64,000 nt of DNA from Tenacibaculum maritimum NCIMB 2154 (GTDB lineage: Bacteria > Bacteroidota > Bacteroidia > Flavobacteriales > Flavobacteriaceae). The translations under genes were made by a program, and so were the position numbers. This document shows positions 8,534-17,403 of this stretch, piece by piece. The number at the start of each line of letters is the position of its first letter. Within the stretch, counting starts at the first letter, position 1. The stretch covers positions 930,001 to 994,000 of the forward strand of contig NZ_LT634361.1 of the NCBI RefSeq assembly GCF_900119795.1, given 5' to 3'. The notes under the pieces were generated by a model that searched no databases, was not told the origin of the DNA, and saw nothing but the letters and a program-made list of their open reading frames with translations.

Positions 8534-9044
8534 TAAATTGAACTTGAGTGTTATAAAAAATTACACCTAAGTCATAGGCTAAAACGCCCCATCCAATAAA
8601 AGGAGTTGCTCTGCCAATAAACCTTCCTATTATTTTGGTCATCGTTACCTTCATCCCATTTCCCCCTATTATTTTAGGGACTCCAGTAACTGTCGGTAAT
8701 CGAACAGGCGATTTTCCTGGTATTTTAGAAAGATATTTTGAAGCAACAGATGTATTTTTAGTGCTTCTTTTTCCATCAAGTTTTGCTCTTGTAGGAATAA
8801 ATGGCTGACCTGATAGTACTGCTAAAAGACCTAGTACATCTTTTATACCAAGTTGTTCCGCAGTTTTATAAGCTAGAATTGCAATGTATAGTTTATATTT
8901 AGTATTATACCATTTACCTTCATATTCCCATAATCCAGGTTTAAAAGGCTCAATCCTATTTAAATAAAATTCGTTTCTAAGTTCCTCTCTGAATTGATAA
9001 GATTCATAACTTAAACTTGTGGTATCAAATGTTGATTTAATCAT
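8511..9044 (-). CDS. Putative membrane-acting toxin, cassette E
   Basis: A 177-residue protein, N-terminal half polar with many aromatic residues, C-terminal half rich in glycine and hydrophobic residues (GRFIGRATPFIGWGVLAYD), preceded by SGQPFIPTRAKLDGKRSTKNTSVASKYLS. This composition recalls C-terminal domains of Bacteroidota secreted antibacterial effectors thought to act on membranes, but I cannot name the family. No signal peptide. It starts 14 bp from the cassette core and overlaps a DUF1493 gene. A toxin-immunity pair is the best reading, not a proof. Confidence 0.5.
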   Translation of the reverse strand: MIKSTFDTTSLSYESYQFREELRNEFYLNRIEPFKPGLWEYEGKWYNTKYKLYIAILAYKTAEQLGIKDVLGLLAVLSGQPFIPTRAKLDGKRSTKNTSVASKYLSKIPGKSPVRLPTVTGVPKIIGGNGMKVTMTKIIGRFIGRATPFIGWGVLAYDLGVIFYNTQVQFNEITDEK

Positions 9045-9057
9045 TTTCTCGTATTTA

Positions 9058-9189
9058 TGCTAACGGTCGCGTATAAGAATAGTAGCGGATTAAAACACAC
9101 TTACTTTTCGATTAATTACAGACCTTTTTTATGTTTACTTTATTTCGTTTTAGCGATTAAACCGCTATTATTTTTATACATTGTTAGCA
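9058..9189. repeat. attC-like separator E/F
   Basis: Cores TGCTAAC (9058-9064) and GTTAGCA (9183-9189). Inner arms GTATAAGAATAGTAGCGG and CCGCTATTATTTTTATAC pair over 18 positions with two differences. The centre differs from family 1. Confidence 0.75.
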
Positions 9190-9196
9190 ACTGGCG

Positions 9197-9300
9197 TTAT
9201 TCAAACTGTTTTTCTGTTTCAAGGGGCAAATGAATAGTACCAAGATGTTCGTTTGCTGTTCTGTCTACTGCTTCTCTGAATTTTTGTATATATATACTGC
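9197..9300 (-). pseudogene. 3' remnant of a lost gene inside cassette F
   Basis: The minus strand reads FREAVDRTANEHLGTIHLP and ends in ETEKQFE then a stop at 9197-9199, placed 8 bp from the core GTTAGCA exactly where other cassettes end their genes. There is no start codon upstream, and the frame is cut at a second core-like box GGCTAAC (9322-9328). It looks like the tail of a gene whose cassette fused to the next one when the separator between them was lost. The original product cannot be told from 35 codons. Confidence 0.5.
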
Positions 9301-9336
9301 ATTTCGTTAAAAATATTATTAGGCTAACTATAAAAT

Positions 9337-9777
9337 TTAATCAATAGGTCTGTTTTTATGATGAAGTTCTATTAATTTATCATGACTTAAACCATTTATT
9401 GAGTCTTGTTCTAAGATTATAATTATTGGATTAGTTAAATTATCAACCATAATTTTCTTAGGAAGACAACCTTTATTTGCTGCATATATATAGGATTTTT
9501 CAGTAATTAATTCAGATTTAAAATCATAAAAAGTAAAATTCCCATCAAAATCAGAAGCAGAATATGTTTTAATAGAATCATTATAATGTAAAAGTAAAAT
9601 AGCAGAATGAAATTTTTTAGGTTCAGGAATAGGATATATTTTACCTGATAAATATTTTATCTTTTCACTCTCTTTTTGCTTATTTTGTATCGAAATAGGC
9701 TTAACCTGATAATCATGAATTTTTTTTGAGCATGATAAACTTATTAATAAAGCAATATATAGAAGAACTGTTTTCAT
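9337..9777 (-). CDS. Small lipoprotein, candidate immunity, cassette F
   Basis: The start ATG at 9777 overlaps the stop of the upstream effector gene as TAATG, so it is translationally coupled. The 146-residue product begins MKTVLLYIALLISLSCSKK, a lipoprotein signal. The mature part has a carboxypeptidase-regulatory-like strand pattern (SGKIYPIPEPKKFHSAILLL, SASDFDGNFTFYDF). Layout and type match the lipoprotein at 6000-6383 behind the other metallopeptidase, which supports a shared role, possibly immunity. The longer frame to 9828 is internal to the upstream gene. Confidence 0.6.
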   Translation of the reverse strand: MKTVLLYIALLISLSCSKKIHDYQVKPISIQNKQKESEKIKYLSGKIYPIPEPKKFHSAILLLHYNDSIKTYSASDFDGNFTFYDFKSELITEKSYIYAANKGCLPKKIMVDNLTNPIIIILEQDSINGLSHDKLIELHHKNRPID

Positions 9778-11462
9778 TAATTTGAATAATATTTTTTTGC
9801 CTCTTTGAACATAACATCCCATTGCCATCTATAAAAACTTTTGGCATCATTATAATAATCCATGAAATTATCCGTCCCACTTTGCGTAAACTTATATGGG
9901 TTTTTGTCTCCAATAGAATAAGTGTCTTCAAGAGTTTGAATGTTTTTGGTTAATATCCGTATATTGTTGTTTACTATTTTTCTGCCTTTTTCACTTAAAT
10001 TCTTAATCAGATATTCCTCCTGTTCTTTTAATTGCCTCTTGTATGTTTTAACTTTATTTATTTTTTCCTCCGTTTTATCATAATGCCCATCCTCAATAAA
10101 AGTATGGGTAAGTCCTAATGCATGACCTATTTCATGGGTGAAATCAGAAATTTTACCTGCATTAACATACATGAAAACATAACTCCAATCAAGAGGTATT
10201 AACTTTGAATCTCCTGCTTGATTTCTTTCATGATTTTTGGCTATTAAAAAAATTGAAATACCACTCTTAAAAATTATTTCCTTTTCAAACTTTTCAATTA
10301 TCCTACTTTTCCCTTTTTTAGACAAATTCGTCCCATTATAATCATCTTCCCCAAAATCATCCAAAGAAATTATTGGTGCATTATCTAAATTATTCGTTAA
10401 ATATGGTTTAATAAAAGCCTGATTGAAAGACCTATTTTGAAGAAAATCTTCTAGGTTATTTATTCTATCATTAAATAGTCCTTTTAGCTTATCAATATGT
10501 CTGCTTTCAGAAGCCAAAACAAGATTTATTGACAAGTTAATTATCTCATCATTCTTAACCACATTAATAGCCCCAACCTTTTTGTCATTCTTATCAAGTA
10601 AATTAATCATTACATCACTACTCAAAGGCGAATCACAGATAACTTTTATTTGTTTGCCATCTGCCTCACTTACTTTTACTTGTTTAGGCTCAAATCGTAT
10701 GCTATTTTTAGCAGGGAGTTTTATGATGTCATCATTCTTTGCAGTTCCTTCTTTTTCTTTTATACTTAATTTAAGGATTACACCTTCTTGGTTAGGGAAC
10801 ATGCTTAGGCTTGGCACAAAGTATTCTTTCTCATGTATTGAAGTTGGGAAATACTCCTTTTTAAGTTTTTCTTGGTTATTACAGATTCCTTTTGCTCCAC
10901 CTTCTTTGTCTAAGTAATTATCACGCATCCAATCAAAACCAAATTCGCCATTGTATGTGCCAAGTCTTTCAAATCTAGCTATAAATTTCAAATTTGTTTT
11001 TTCTTCTTGCTTCTGCTCAACAATAGGAGACTGGTATGTTTCTTCTTCAATAGGTGTTACATGCCACCATCTATGGATTTTACAGCCGTAGTCTTGTATT
11101 GCAGGGGAAATAACCATTTTTACCATCATTCCACCTCCATTTGAATCAAAAGTTACTTTGTAATAAACAATAGCAGCATCTTTAAATTGCCATTTCTTTA
11201 AAATGTCTCCATTAGCATCATAAAACATAACTTTACCATCATCTAAGGGATAACCTCTTTTGTATAGTTCATAGTTTATGGTTAGCATACGTTCTAAAAG
11301 TCTTGAATGTGCTTCTCCATAAGGAAATTCAAAGTAAAGTAACCCTCCTTGATTATAAAAGACAGGAATACCCTTATACCTATCATAATCTTTTTTGTAA
11401 ACAGTATCTATATAAAAAAGGTCTATATTAAGACCCAAAAAGTGTAATGTTGAATTTGCCAT
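9777..11462 (-). CDS. TssD-metallopeptidase fusion, probable T6SS effector
   Basis: A 561-residue protein with two parts. Residues about 1-135 have the Hcp/TssD pattern (beta strands, RLLERMLTINYELYKRGY, then DDGKVMFYDANGDILKKWQF). After a Glu/Gln-rich linker (about 138-156) comes a long region ending in a metzincin zinc site, HEIGHALGLTH at residues 443-453, and a Met-turn NFMDYY at 533-538. A tube-subunit domain linked to a peptidase is the expected design of a secreted cargo effector. The lipoprotein gene overlapping its stop is the likely partner. No signal peptide. The T6SS itself is not in the window. Confidence 0.7.
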   Translation of the reverse strand: MANSTLHFLGLNIDLFYIDTVYKKDYDRYKGIPVFYNQGGLLYFEFPYGEAHSRLLERMLTINYELYKRGYPLDDGKVMFYDANGDILKKWQFKDAAIVYYKVTFDSNGGGMMVKMVISPAIQDYGCKIHRWWHVTPIEEETYQSPIVEQKQEEKTNLKFIARFERLGTYNGEFGFDWMRDNYLDKEGGAKGICNNQEKLKKEYFPTSIHEKEYFVPSLSMFPNQEGVILKLSIKEKEGTAKNDDIIKLPAKNSIRFEPKQVKVSEADGKQIKVICDSPLSSDVMINLLDKNDKKVGAINVVKNDEIINLSINLVLASESRHIDKLKGLFNDRINNLEDFLQNRSFNQAFIKPYLTNNLDNAPIISLDDFGEDDYNGTNLSKKGKSRIIEKFEKEIIFKSGISIFLIAKNHERNQAGDSKLIPLDWSYVFMYVNAGKISDFTHEIGHALGLTHTFIEDGHYDKTEEKINKVKTYKRQLKEQEEYLIKNLSEKGRKIVNNNIRILTKNIQTLEDTYSIGDKNPYKFTQSGTDNFMDYYNDAKSFYRWQWDVMFKEAKKYYSN

Positions 11463-11503
11463 TTATTACTTTATCTTTTTGCGTTATATTTGGTTTAGCT
11501 TGT

Positions 11504-11637
11504 TGCTAACGTTCTCGGCTATTAGTTTTTGCGTGAATTTAGGAATAAATTTTCTAAGAAAAAACCTAGGATTGAAAATCCGCGAGGGTTTTCATAAGTA
11601 GTAGGGAAGTAGCAAGTACTTATAGCCCTTGTTGTAA
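11504..11637. repeat. attC-like separator F/H (family 1)
   Basis: Cores TGCTAAC (11504-11510) and GTTGTAA (11631-11637), inner arms GGCTATTAGT and ACTTATAGCC, the same central hairpin with one change (GAGGGTTTTC). The right core pairs with TTACAAC at 12218-12224. Confidence 0.8.
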
Positions 11638-11641
11638 CACG

Positions 11642-12211
11642 TTATTTTTTATTATTCAGCGGAAATGTAATTCCGACCGCAAATGCTCCAGCATACTGTT
11701 CGATAGATGGTTGTAAATAATAAGCAAACCCTAAATCAACGTTATTATTTTTCCCCAATTCAAGTCCAAAGGATAATGGAATATGGTAAATAATTCCGCT
11801 TTTCTCTATGTTATCAAATACCGTTAGTGTTTCAAATTTTCCAATAGAAGTTCCTATTCCGATTTCAATATAAGGTGTTACCCAAGGAATAGGTGCTCTA
11901 ACTCTTGCTTTTCCTCCAAGCAAAAACGCTTCTGATTCCGCTTTTTCATCGGTTGGATTATCATTAAGGTCTTTTCCGTTTGAACTTGTCAAAATAAAAC
12001 CAGCATATGGTCTAAATTCAATCCAAGTTTTTACTTTAAGGATTAATTCGCCCTGTGCAAAAAAACCATCATTTACAATTTTATCAATACTATTATTTGG
12101 CGCGCTCAATCCATATCCGATTTGAGCATTTATAGATTTTTCTTTGATGAATTGTGCTTCAGCTAAATTTGAACTAAGGGCAATTATTAATAGTATTAAA
12201 GTTTTTTTCAT
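11642..12211 (-). CDS. Outer membrane beta-barrel protein, cassette H
   Basis: A 189-residue protein with a cleavable signal peptide (MKKTLILLIIALSSNLAEAQ) and alternating polar/hydrophobic strands ending in the pattern GAFAVGITFPLNNK, as in small Bacteroidota outer-membrane barrels of the PF13568 kind. Ligand or role unknown. The start codon is only 7 bp from the cassette core, the tightest spacing in the array, so transcription must come from the upstream cassette or from the separator. Confidence 0.65.
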   Translation of the reverse strand: MKKTLILLIIALSSNLAEAQFIKEKSINAQIGYGLSAPNNSIDKIVNDGFFAQGELILKVKTWIEFRPYAGFILTSSNGKDLNDNPTDEKAESEAFLLGGKARVRAPIPWVTPYIEIGIGTSIGKFETLTVFDNIEKSGIIYHIPLSFGLELGKNNNVDLGFAYYLQPSIEQYAGAFAVGITFPLNNKK

Positions 12212-12217
12212 AATGTG

Positions 12218-12407
12218 TTACAACGTCTCGGCTATGGTTAGTACGGGAATTAAAAGTAGTGAATTTCCGATTAAGCACTTAGCCAAAACTTTTTATTTTG
12301 TTTTATCTTTTTTGTTCTAAAGCCAAATCAAAAGATTTGGCGGAATTAGTAAAAATGTACTAAACTTTGAGTTAAGCACCAAAACCCGTATTAACTATAG
12401 CCATTGT
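12218..12407. repeat. attC-like separator H/I (family 2), broken by IS
   Basis: Core TTACAAC (12218-12224); inner arms GGCTATGGTTAGTACGGG (12230-12247) and CCCGTATTAACTATAGCC (12385-12402) pair over 18 positions with two differences. The centre has GCCAAATC...GATTTGGC, a hairpin shared with separators I/J and, weaker, M/N. The second insertion element begins after ATTGT (12403-12407). Confidence 0.75.
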
Positions 12408-14099
12408 GCCTGTTGCACAAGTCGAAGATATAGAATAATTGTTTATCTTAGTTTATGCAAGGCAAGAAAATCTACCAAGAGAAATTATTTCACAACTTTC
12501 AATTAAGTGACCGAGTACCTAAAACAAACTTTTATAGGCGCTTAGCAGCAGTTTTAAATTTAGATTATTTGTATTCATCTACCAAAAAGTATTATGGTAC
12601 AAGCGGTCAAAAAAGTATTGATCCAGTTGTTTTTTTCAAACTTTGTTTAGTGGGCTATTTAGAGAATATTATTAGTGATCGCAAGTTAATATCTCATTGT
12701 AGCATGCGCTTAGATATTTTATACTTTATAGGTTATGATCTCGATGAAGAATTACCATGGCATTCTACGATCAGTCGTACGCGACAATTATTTCCAGCAT
12801 CGATATTTGAATCCGTTTTTACACAGGTATTTTCCATGTGTGTAGATAAAGGTATGGTAAGCGGTCATACCCAAGCAATCGATTCTGCTCCTGTAAAAGC
12901 AAATGCTTCTATGGATAGTTTAGAATTAAAAGTACCAGAACAGGATCTAGAGTCACATATTGCGGCTATAAGACATATAAGCATAGCAGATCAACCCAAT
13001 TTTAGAAAAGCCAAAATCAACAAGGCTTCTGGCTTTGAGAAAACGATCACCGCTAACAAATCAGCATTACAAGCCATAAAATCTCGCAATAAAAAGTGGG
13101 CTAACGAACAAAATTACAGGGTTGGTGCAGGAAATAAGAACAGTAAATATACTAGCAACAAAACCCATTACAGTCCCACAGATCCAGATGCCCTTATAAG
13201 TGTAAAGCCAGGTAAGGCAAGAAAATTAAATTATCTGAGTCAGTTAACGGTAGATAGCGCTAATCATGTAATTACAGATATAAGCGCTTATCACGCTTGC
13301 GGGAAAGACAACCAACAACTACAAGATATTACCAAACGAGTACAACAGCGTTTATGGAGAAATGGTTTGCTATGGCAAAACTGTGTGGCCGATACCGGCT
13401 ATAGTAGTGGGGAGAATTATGCTTTTTTAGAACAGCATCAACTCATTAGTTATATTCCTCCTCATGGAACTTACAAAGGTTGCCCTGATGGCTTTACCTA
13501 TGAGAAGCAAAAGGATCACTTTACTTGTTCCAGAGGGATTATTATTCCTTTTAAAAAAGTGTTTTTAGATCACCGAACAAAAACCAAGAAAAAGGAATAC
13601 AGGGCTAGTAAAAAAGTATGTTTAGATTGTCCATTAAGAAAACAATGTTTAAAAAAATCACAGGAAAAACGGATCACCATTACTTATTATAGAGAGGAAT
13701 ATGAGCGTAATAACAGCAGGATAAAAAGTCCACTAGGACGAAAAATGAAAGCCACAAGACAAAGTACTGTAGAGCCTGTTTTTGGGACACTAACCCAGTT
13801 CATGGGGTTACGAAAAATAAATACTATTGGTTTAATACAAGCAAATAAGGTAATGCATATGGCTGCCATCGCTTATAACCTAAAGAAGTACCTAAATTTT
13901 ATAGCAAAAAAGGTAAAAAGTGACCATAGAGTATCATTTTTGATTTTATTCAATACAAACGTCTTTAAAAACAAACAGCGGTTGGTTTTGAGCTCATTCT
14001 ATTTTAGTTTTTGAAGGTCTCCTAAAAAAACAAAAGCCCTAAAAAGGGCTTGGTTTTATATCTGTTTTCGTAAAATTATAGGCTTGTGCAACGGTTACC
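12408..14099 (+). mobile_element. IS1182-type insertion sequence, copy 2
   Basis: Inverted ends GTTGCACAAG (12412-12421) and CTTGTGCAAC (14083-14092); ATTGT flanks it on both sides (12403-12407, 14100-14104). It is 1692 bp, and differs from copy 1 by a handful of substitutions and one base near the terminator hairpin. Both copies share the bases GCCT before the left end and GGTTACC after the right end, so the true ends may reach to the ATTGT repeats. Confidence 0.8.
12455..14014 (+). CDS. IS1182-family transposase, copy 2
   Basis: A 519-residue product, identical to copy 1 except Ser for Gly near residue 54 (GQKSIDP) and Leu for Arg near 248 (DALIS). The second change lies in the central linker, not in a recognised catalytic motif, so this copy may also be active. 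It is antisense to the cassette genes around it and would not supply them with a forward promoter. Confidence 0.9.
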   Translation: MQGKKIYQEKLFHNFQLSDRVPKTNFYRRLAAVLNLDYLYSSTKKYYGTSGQKSIDPVVFFKLCLVGYLENIISDRKLISHCSMRLDILYFIGYDLDEELPWHSTISRTRQLFPASIFESVFTQVFSMCVDKGMVSGHTQAIDSAPVKANASMDSLELKVPEQDLESHIAAIRHISIADQPNFRKAKINKASGFEKTITANKSALQAIKSRNKKWANEQNYRVGAGNKNSKYTSNKTHYSPTDPDALISVKPGKARKLNYLSQLTVDSANHVITDISAYHACGKDNQQLQDITKRVQQRLWRNGLLWQNCVADTGYSSGENYAFLEQHQLISYIPPHGTYKGCPDGFTYEKQKDHFTCSRGIIIPFKKVFLDHRTKTKKKEYRASKKVCLDCPLRKQCLKKSQEKRITITYYREEYERNNSRIKSPLGRKMKATRQSTVEPVFGTLTQFMGLRKINTIGLIQANKVMHMAAIAYNLKKYLNFIAKKVKSDHRVSFLILFNTNVFKNKQRLVLSSFYFSF

Positions 14100-14109
14100 A
14101 TTGTTATGC
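14100..14109. repeat. attC-like separator H/I, right remnant
   Basis: ATTGT followed by core GTTATGC (14103-14109), which pairs over 9 bp with GCGCATAAC (15361-15369) at the other end of cassette I. Confidence 0.7.
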
Positions 14110-14117
14110 GCTTTTTT

Positions 14118-15320
14118 TTATAGGATATTATCAATTATATTTTTCATTTTTTTCAGTGAAGTGTCAATATTTTTAATTTCTAATAGAGCACTTTTAATTT
14201 CCATACCATATTCATTTTTAAGAAATTCTATTAAAGTTGTGTTTTCATTCTTAATTAATTTTGTAGTAAGTTTTATATTTTCATTCACTCTATCTTGGTT
14301 CATTGAAAGAAAAATAGATGTAACAATAACTAATATAAAAACTCCCATAGTAAAAAATGAACTTATTTCATTAATCCGAGCTAAGACACTTTGAGGTTTT
14401 ATTAATTCAATATCTCCAAAAGTTATTGTTTTTAATGTGTAATAAAAGAAATCAAATTTTGGTAAATTCCCAGTATAAATAAAATTAGATGTGTCAATTT
14501 TATAAAGTTGAAAATTTAAAAAAGTAAAAAAAATAATTGAATATAGAAGAAATATTATAGCACTAAAAATCCAAGAAACTAAGTAGGCTTGTCTACCTCT
14601 ATGTCCATTTAACCTATCAGTAAGAAGTTCAATGGCATAGTTACTCATTACAGTCCTTTTAATTTCAGCTTTTTTTCGTGATGAAATGTCAAGTTTCTTG
14701 TCTCCGTCTTGTCTTATTATTGATTTCATCAGGATTGAAGTTTCAATGCTTCTATTGTCTATTATAACTTTGACAGTATCTTCAATTTCCTTACCAAAAA
14801 GAGAAGGCTTTTTAAATGATTTTTTTAAGAATTTATATATGTAATTTAAATAAAAATATGAAAGGCAAATAATTGATAGCCATCTTGTCCATTCTTCTTT
14901 AATGGTTAATAGAAAAACTAATGAAAATAAAAAAAAGGCAATATTGAAAGCAAAAATTTTAGGTTTAGATAATTTTGAATAAATATAATTCACATAGTTA
15001 CCCAAAAGATAAATTTTACCAACACTCAAAACTGTTTTTGGGATGAACCAAAATATCATTAGAATTGGATAAAAAATATAAGCTAATATATAATACCATT
15101 TAATTGAATAAAGGTAAATAAAAAGAAAAGCAAGATAGCTAATAGGTAAACTAATTTGTAGCCACTTTAAGGATTCTGGAAAATTTCCAATTATAAGTAA
15201 ATCAATTCTAAAAATAAACAATAAAATTCCTACAATCCAAAATAAACTAAAAGCAATATGTTTTTTTAAAAAGCTTATCTCTATTTTTCTACTTAAATCA
15301 ATATTTAAAAAGTCAGGCAT
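14118..15320 (-). CDS. Multi-span membrane protein, ion-channel-like pore, cassette I
   Basis: A 400-residue protein with about five hydrophobic spans in the first 170 residues and two more around residues 243-265 and 325-345. Between the last two lies FFYYTLKTITFGDI, which resembles the pore helix and filter of two-span potassium-type channels, although the filter TVGYG is changed to TITFGD. The cytosolic C-terminus is charged and probably coiled. Function unproven; channel-like proteins occur as effectors in some anti-phage systems, which may be relevant given the other cargo. It starts 43 bp from its core. Confidence 0.5.
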   Translation of the reverse strand: MPDFLNIDLSRKIEISFLKKHIAFSLFWIVGILLFIFRIDLLIIGNFPESLKWLQISLPISYLAFLFIYLYSIKWYYILAYIFYPILMIFWFIPKTVLSVGKIYLLGNYVNYIYSKLSKPKIFAFNIAFFLFSLVFLLTIKEEWTRWLSIICLSYFYLNYIYKFLKKSFKKPSLFGKEIEDTVKVIIDNRSIETSILMKSIIRQDGDKKLDISSRKKAEIKRTVMSNYAIELLTDRLNGHRGRQAYLVSWIFSAIIFLLYSIIFFTFLNFQLYKIDTSNFIYTGNLPKFDFFYYTLKTITFGDIELIKPQSVLARINEISSFFTMGVFILVIVTSIFLSMNQDRVNENIKLTTKLIKNENTTLIEFLKNEYGMEIKSALLEIKNIDTSLKKMKNIIDNIL

Positions 15321-15362
15321 TGTTAGTTTTTTTTTCTTTTTTTTGAAAGTTGGTTAAATTGC

Positions 15363-15556
15363 GCATAACGTTTAGTATATGGCAAGTAGGGCAGTAGAGA
15401 GCGATAAACTTTCAATTTTGCACTGAGCCAAAGCGTTGTATTTTGTTTTTATCTTATTCATTTTAAAAGCCAAATCAACGATTTGGCGTTGTCCGTAAAT
15501 AGCACCGTACTTTCGTAACCCACCAAACGCCCTATTTGCTATATACAGTGTTATGG
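15363..15556. repeat. attC-like separator I/J (family 2)
   Basis: Cores GCATAAC (15363-15369) and GTTATGG (15550-15556). Inner arms TATATGGCAAGTAGGGC and GCCCTATTTGCTATATA pair with two differences. The centre has GCCAAATCAACGATTTGGC, a hairpin shared with separator H/I. Confidence 0.75.
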
Positions 15557-16825
15557 GCTTTTGTATTTATTGTAATCATCTATCACAGAAGATTCTCCAA
15601 ATGCTTCTTCAAATAAATAATTAGAAGAATCTGTATAATCTTTAGGGATTTGATATGAATTAATGGCTTTCATTTTTTTCATCAATTCAATAATCATTCG
15701 TCTTATAGTTTCAGTTGATTCATCACCAGTATCTCTGTCAAATTTTGCTAATAATTTAATAATCAATGATGATAATTTAATTATATGAGTGTCAACATTT
15801 ACTTCAACTACGGTAGTTAGATTTCTGTCATTTTGCTCTTCAATGATTTTTGTGTTTATTTCAGAATCTATCGCAGCCATTTCCAATGAAGATAGTTCAA
15901 CTCGTTCAGAGTCAATAATTAGGTTCGATTCAATTAACTTACCGTAAGTATTGTGATGAGGCAAAAGATTGTCTTGAGATGATTTGTCGTAAATAAGCTC
16001 AAGTTTAAAATCATTTATAACAAAAGTTATATCTCCGATAATTACAGATAAATCATTTTTTAAAGCGCCTTCTAATTCAATTTGTATTTTACTTTCAATA
16101 GGTTTGAAATTTTCCACAGAATTAAGAGTCCAAAGCTTGTATTTACTCCAATAAATCGAATCCAATATTGGTATTCCGCCTTCAAATGCTGTCAATTCAC
16201 TATTTAATACCAGTTCAGGTTTTTCATCTTCAACAATATGTAGCCTTAAATAAAAGTGTCCATCTTTTTTACTGGATGTTTTATAAATTACATTGTTGAG
16301 TAATCTTTCAGGGTTCTGAAATTGGATTTCTGTTACATTTTTACCCCAAGGTAAGCTTTGGATTAGATTAATAAACTGAACTTTGAAATTTGAATTTGTT
16401 ATGAAGTTTATATCAGTATTGTTATTACTGTAATTGATTGTCTTCAACACTCTCTTTAATGATTCTTCGTCTTGTACATATATATTTATATTATTTACGG
16501 TTAAATTCCCGCTTCCTTGGTTTACAATTGAATCTTCAATTGTAGAATTATCAATTGTATTTTCTGGAGATTTTTTATTATTCAGCCATTTGCAAATTAG
16601 GTAAAAAGCAAGTCCTATGAGAATCAGAGCAAAGCCGAACCAAACATCATTTTTACCAATGATTTTGTAGTCAGTATGTTTCTCTAAAATTTCATTAATA
16701 ATTACAGACCATAATGGAGGGGCTATCAATAATAGTCCAGCGGTAACAAGCAACCAAGTTATTCTGTTACAAAACCTTGATTTGATTAATGTCCAAATTT
16801 GTATTATAAATTCTTTTGTTGTCAT
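15551..16825 (-). CDS. Two-span membrane protein of unknown function, cassette J
   Basis: A 424-residue protein with hydrophobic spans near residues 22-40 and 61-80, then a linker (SIVNQGSGNLTVNNINIYVQ) of a kind often joining a membrane anchor to a sensing domain, and a large mixed alpha/beta cytosolic part. I do not recognise a family. The stop codon TAA is formed by the cassette core itself (GCCCATAAC on the minus strand), so the gene ends inside the recombination site. Start lies 12 bp from the upstream core. Confidence 0.55.
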   Translation of the reverse strand: MTTKEFIIQIWTLIKSRFCNRITWLLVTAGLLLIAPPLWSVIINEILEKHTDYKIIGKNDVWFGFALILIGLAFYLICKWLNNKKSPENTIDNSTIEDSIVNQGSGNLTVNNINIYVQDEESLKRVLKTINYSNNNTDINFITNSNFKVQFINLIQSLPWGKNVTEIQFQNPERLLNNVIYKTSSKKDGHFYLRLHIVEDEKPELVLNSELTAFEGGIPILDSIYWSKYKLWTLNSVENFKPIESKIQIELEGALKNDLSVIIGDITFVINDFKLELIYDKSSQDNLLPHHNTYGKLIESNLIIDSERVELSSLEMAAIDSEINTKIIEEQNDRNLTTVVEVNVDTHIIKLSSLIIKLLAKFDRDTGDESTETIRRMIIELMKKMKAINSYQIPKDYTDSSNYLFEEAFGESSVIDDYNKYKSP

Positions 16826-16836
16826 TTATTTTAATT

Positions 16837-16972
16837 GCCCATAACGTTCTCGGCTATTAGTTTTTGCGTGAATTTAGGCATAAATTTTCTAAGAAAAAAC
16901 TTAGGATTGAAAATCCGCGAGGATTTTCATAAGTAGTGGGGAAGTAGCAAGTACTTATAGCCCTTGTTGTGG
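16837..16972. repeat. attC-like separator J/K (family 1)
   Basis: Cores GCCCATAAC (16837-16845) and GTTGTGG (16966-16972). Base for base the same as separator N/O from 16842 onward, as part of the duplicated cassette. Confidence 0.8.
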
Positions 16973-17333
16973 TGTCGTTTTTATTATTATTGGTTCTAAT
17001 TTTATTTAGTAATTCAATCTGTTTTTTCTTGATTTTTTTATACTTTTTAGAATTAGATTCAAGCAATAGGTATGGTATTCCAATAAGTATTGAAATCCCA
17101 AAAGCATAATTTTGAATATTCGAATTATCCTTCCATTTAGCAATCAAATATCCAGAAAAAATAATAAAAGCCATTCCAAACATCACGTTACGAAACACAT
17201 TCGCTATTCCTCCAATATTGTATTTATCTTTTTGTTCTTTTGGGATCGTATTATATCCAGCAATCAGCCAATAGATTTTCCCGTATTTTATTAAAATTCC
17301 GAAAATTATAAAAAGAAATGCGACTCCAATCAT
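16857..17333 (-). CDS. DUF3784-like membrane protein, cassette K
   Basis: A 158-residue frame. Residues 1-45 (MIGVAFLFIIFGILIKYGKI then WLIAGYNTIPKEQKDKYNI) match DUF3784, a small membrane family of unknown role; two more spans follow to about residue 95. The gene has no stop before its own separator: the last ~45 residues (from about NKNDTTTRAIS) are encoded by the attC-like site. Identical to the copy at 24434-24910. Confidence 0.65.
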   Translation of the reverse strand: MIGVAFLFIIFGILIKYGKIYWLIAGYNTIPKEQKDKYNIGGIANVFRNVMFGMAFIIFSGYLIAKWKDNSNIQNYAFGISILIGIPYLLLESNSKKYKKIKKKQIELLNKIRTNNNKNDTTTRAISTCYFPTTYENPRGFSILSFFLENLCLNSRKN

Positions 17334-17403
17334 ATTTTTTATATTTAAAAATCAGTCAGTTGTTTTATGATTTTTCAATGTAATTTAAGGTTTTCTCAAA
17401 TGC

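Noticed and set aside
9713-9931. 72-residue open frame
   Set aside because: It is a shadow of the effector and lipoprotein genes in another frame.
10582-10917. 111-residue plus-strand open frame
   Set aside because: Antisense to the metallopeptidase effector, with the hydrophobic composition typical of shadow frames.
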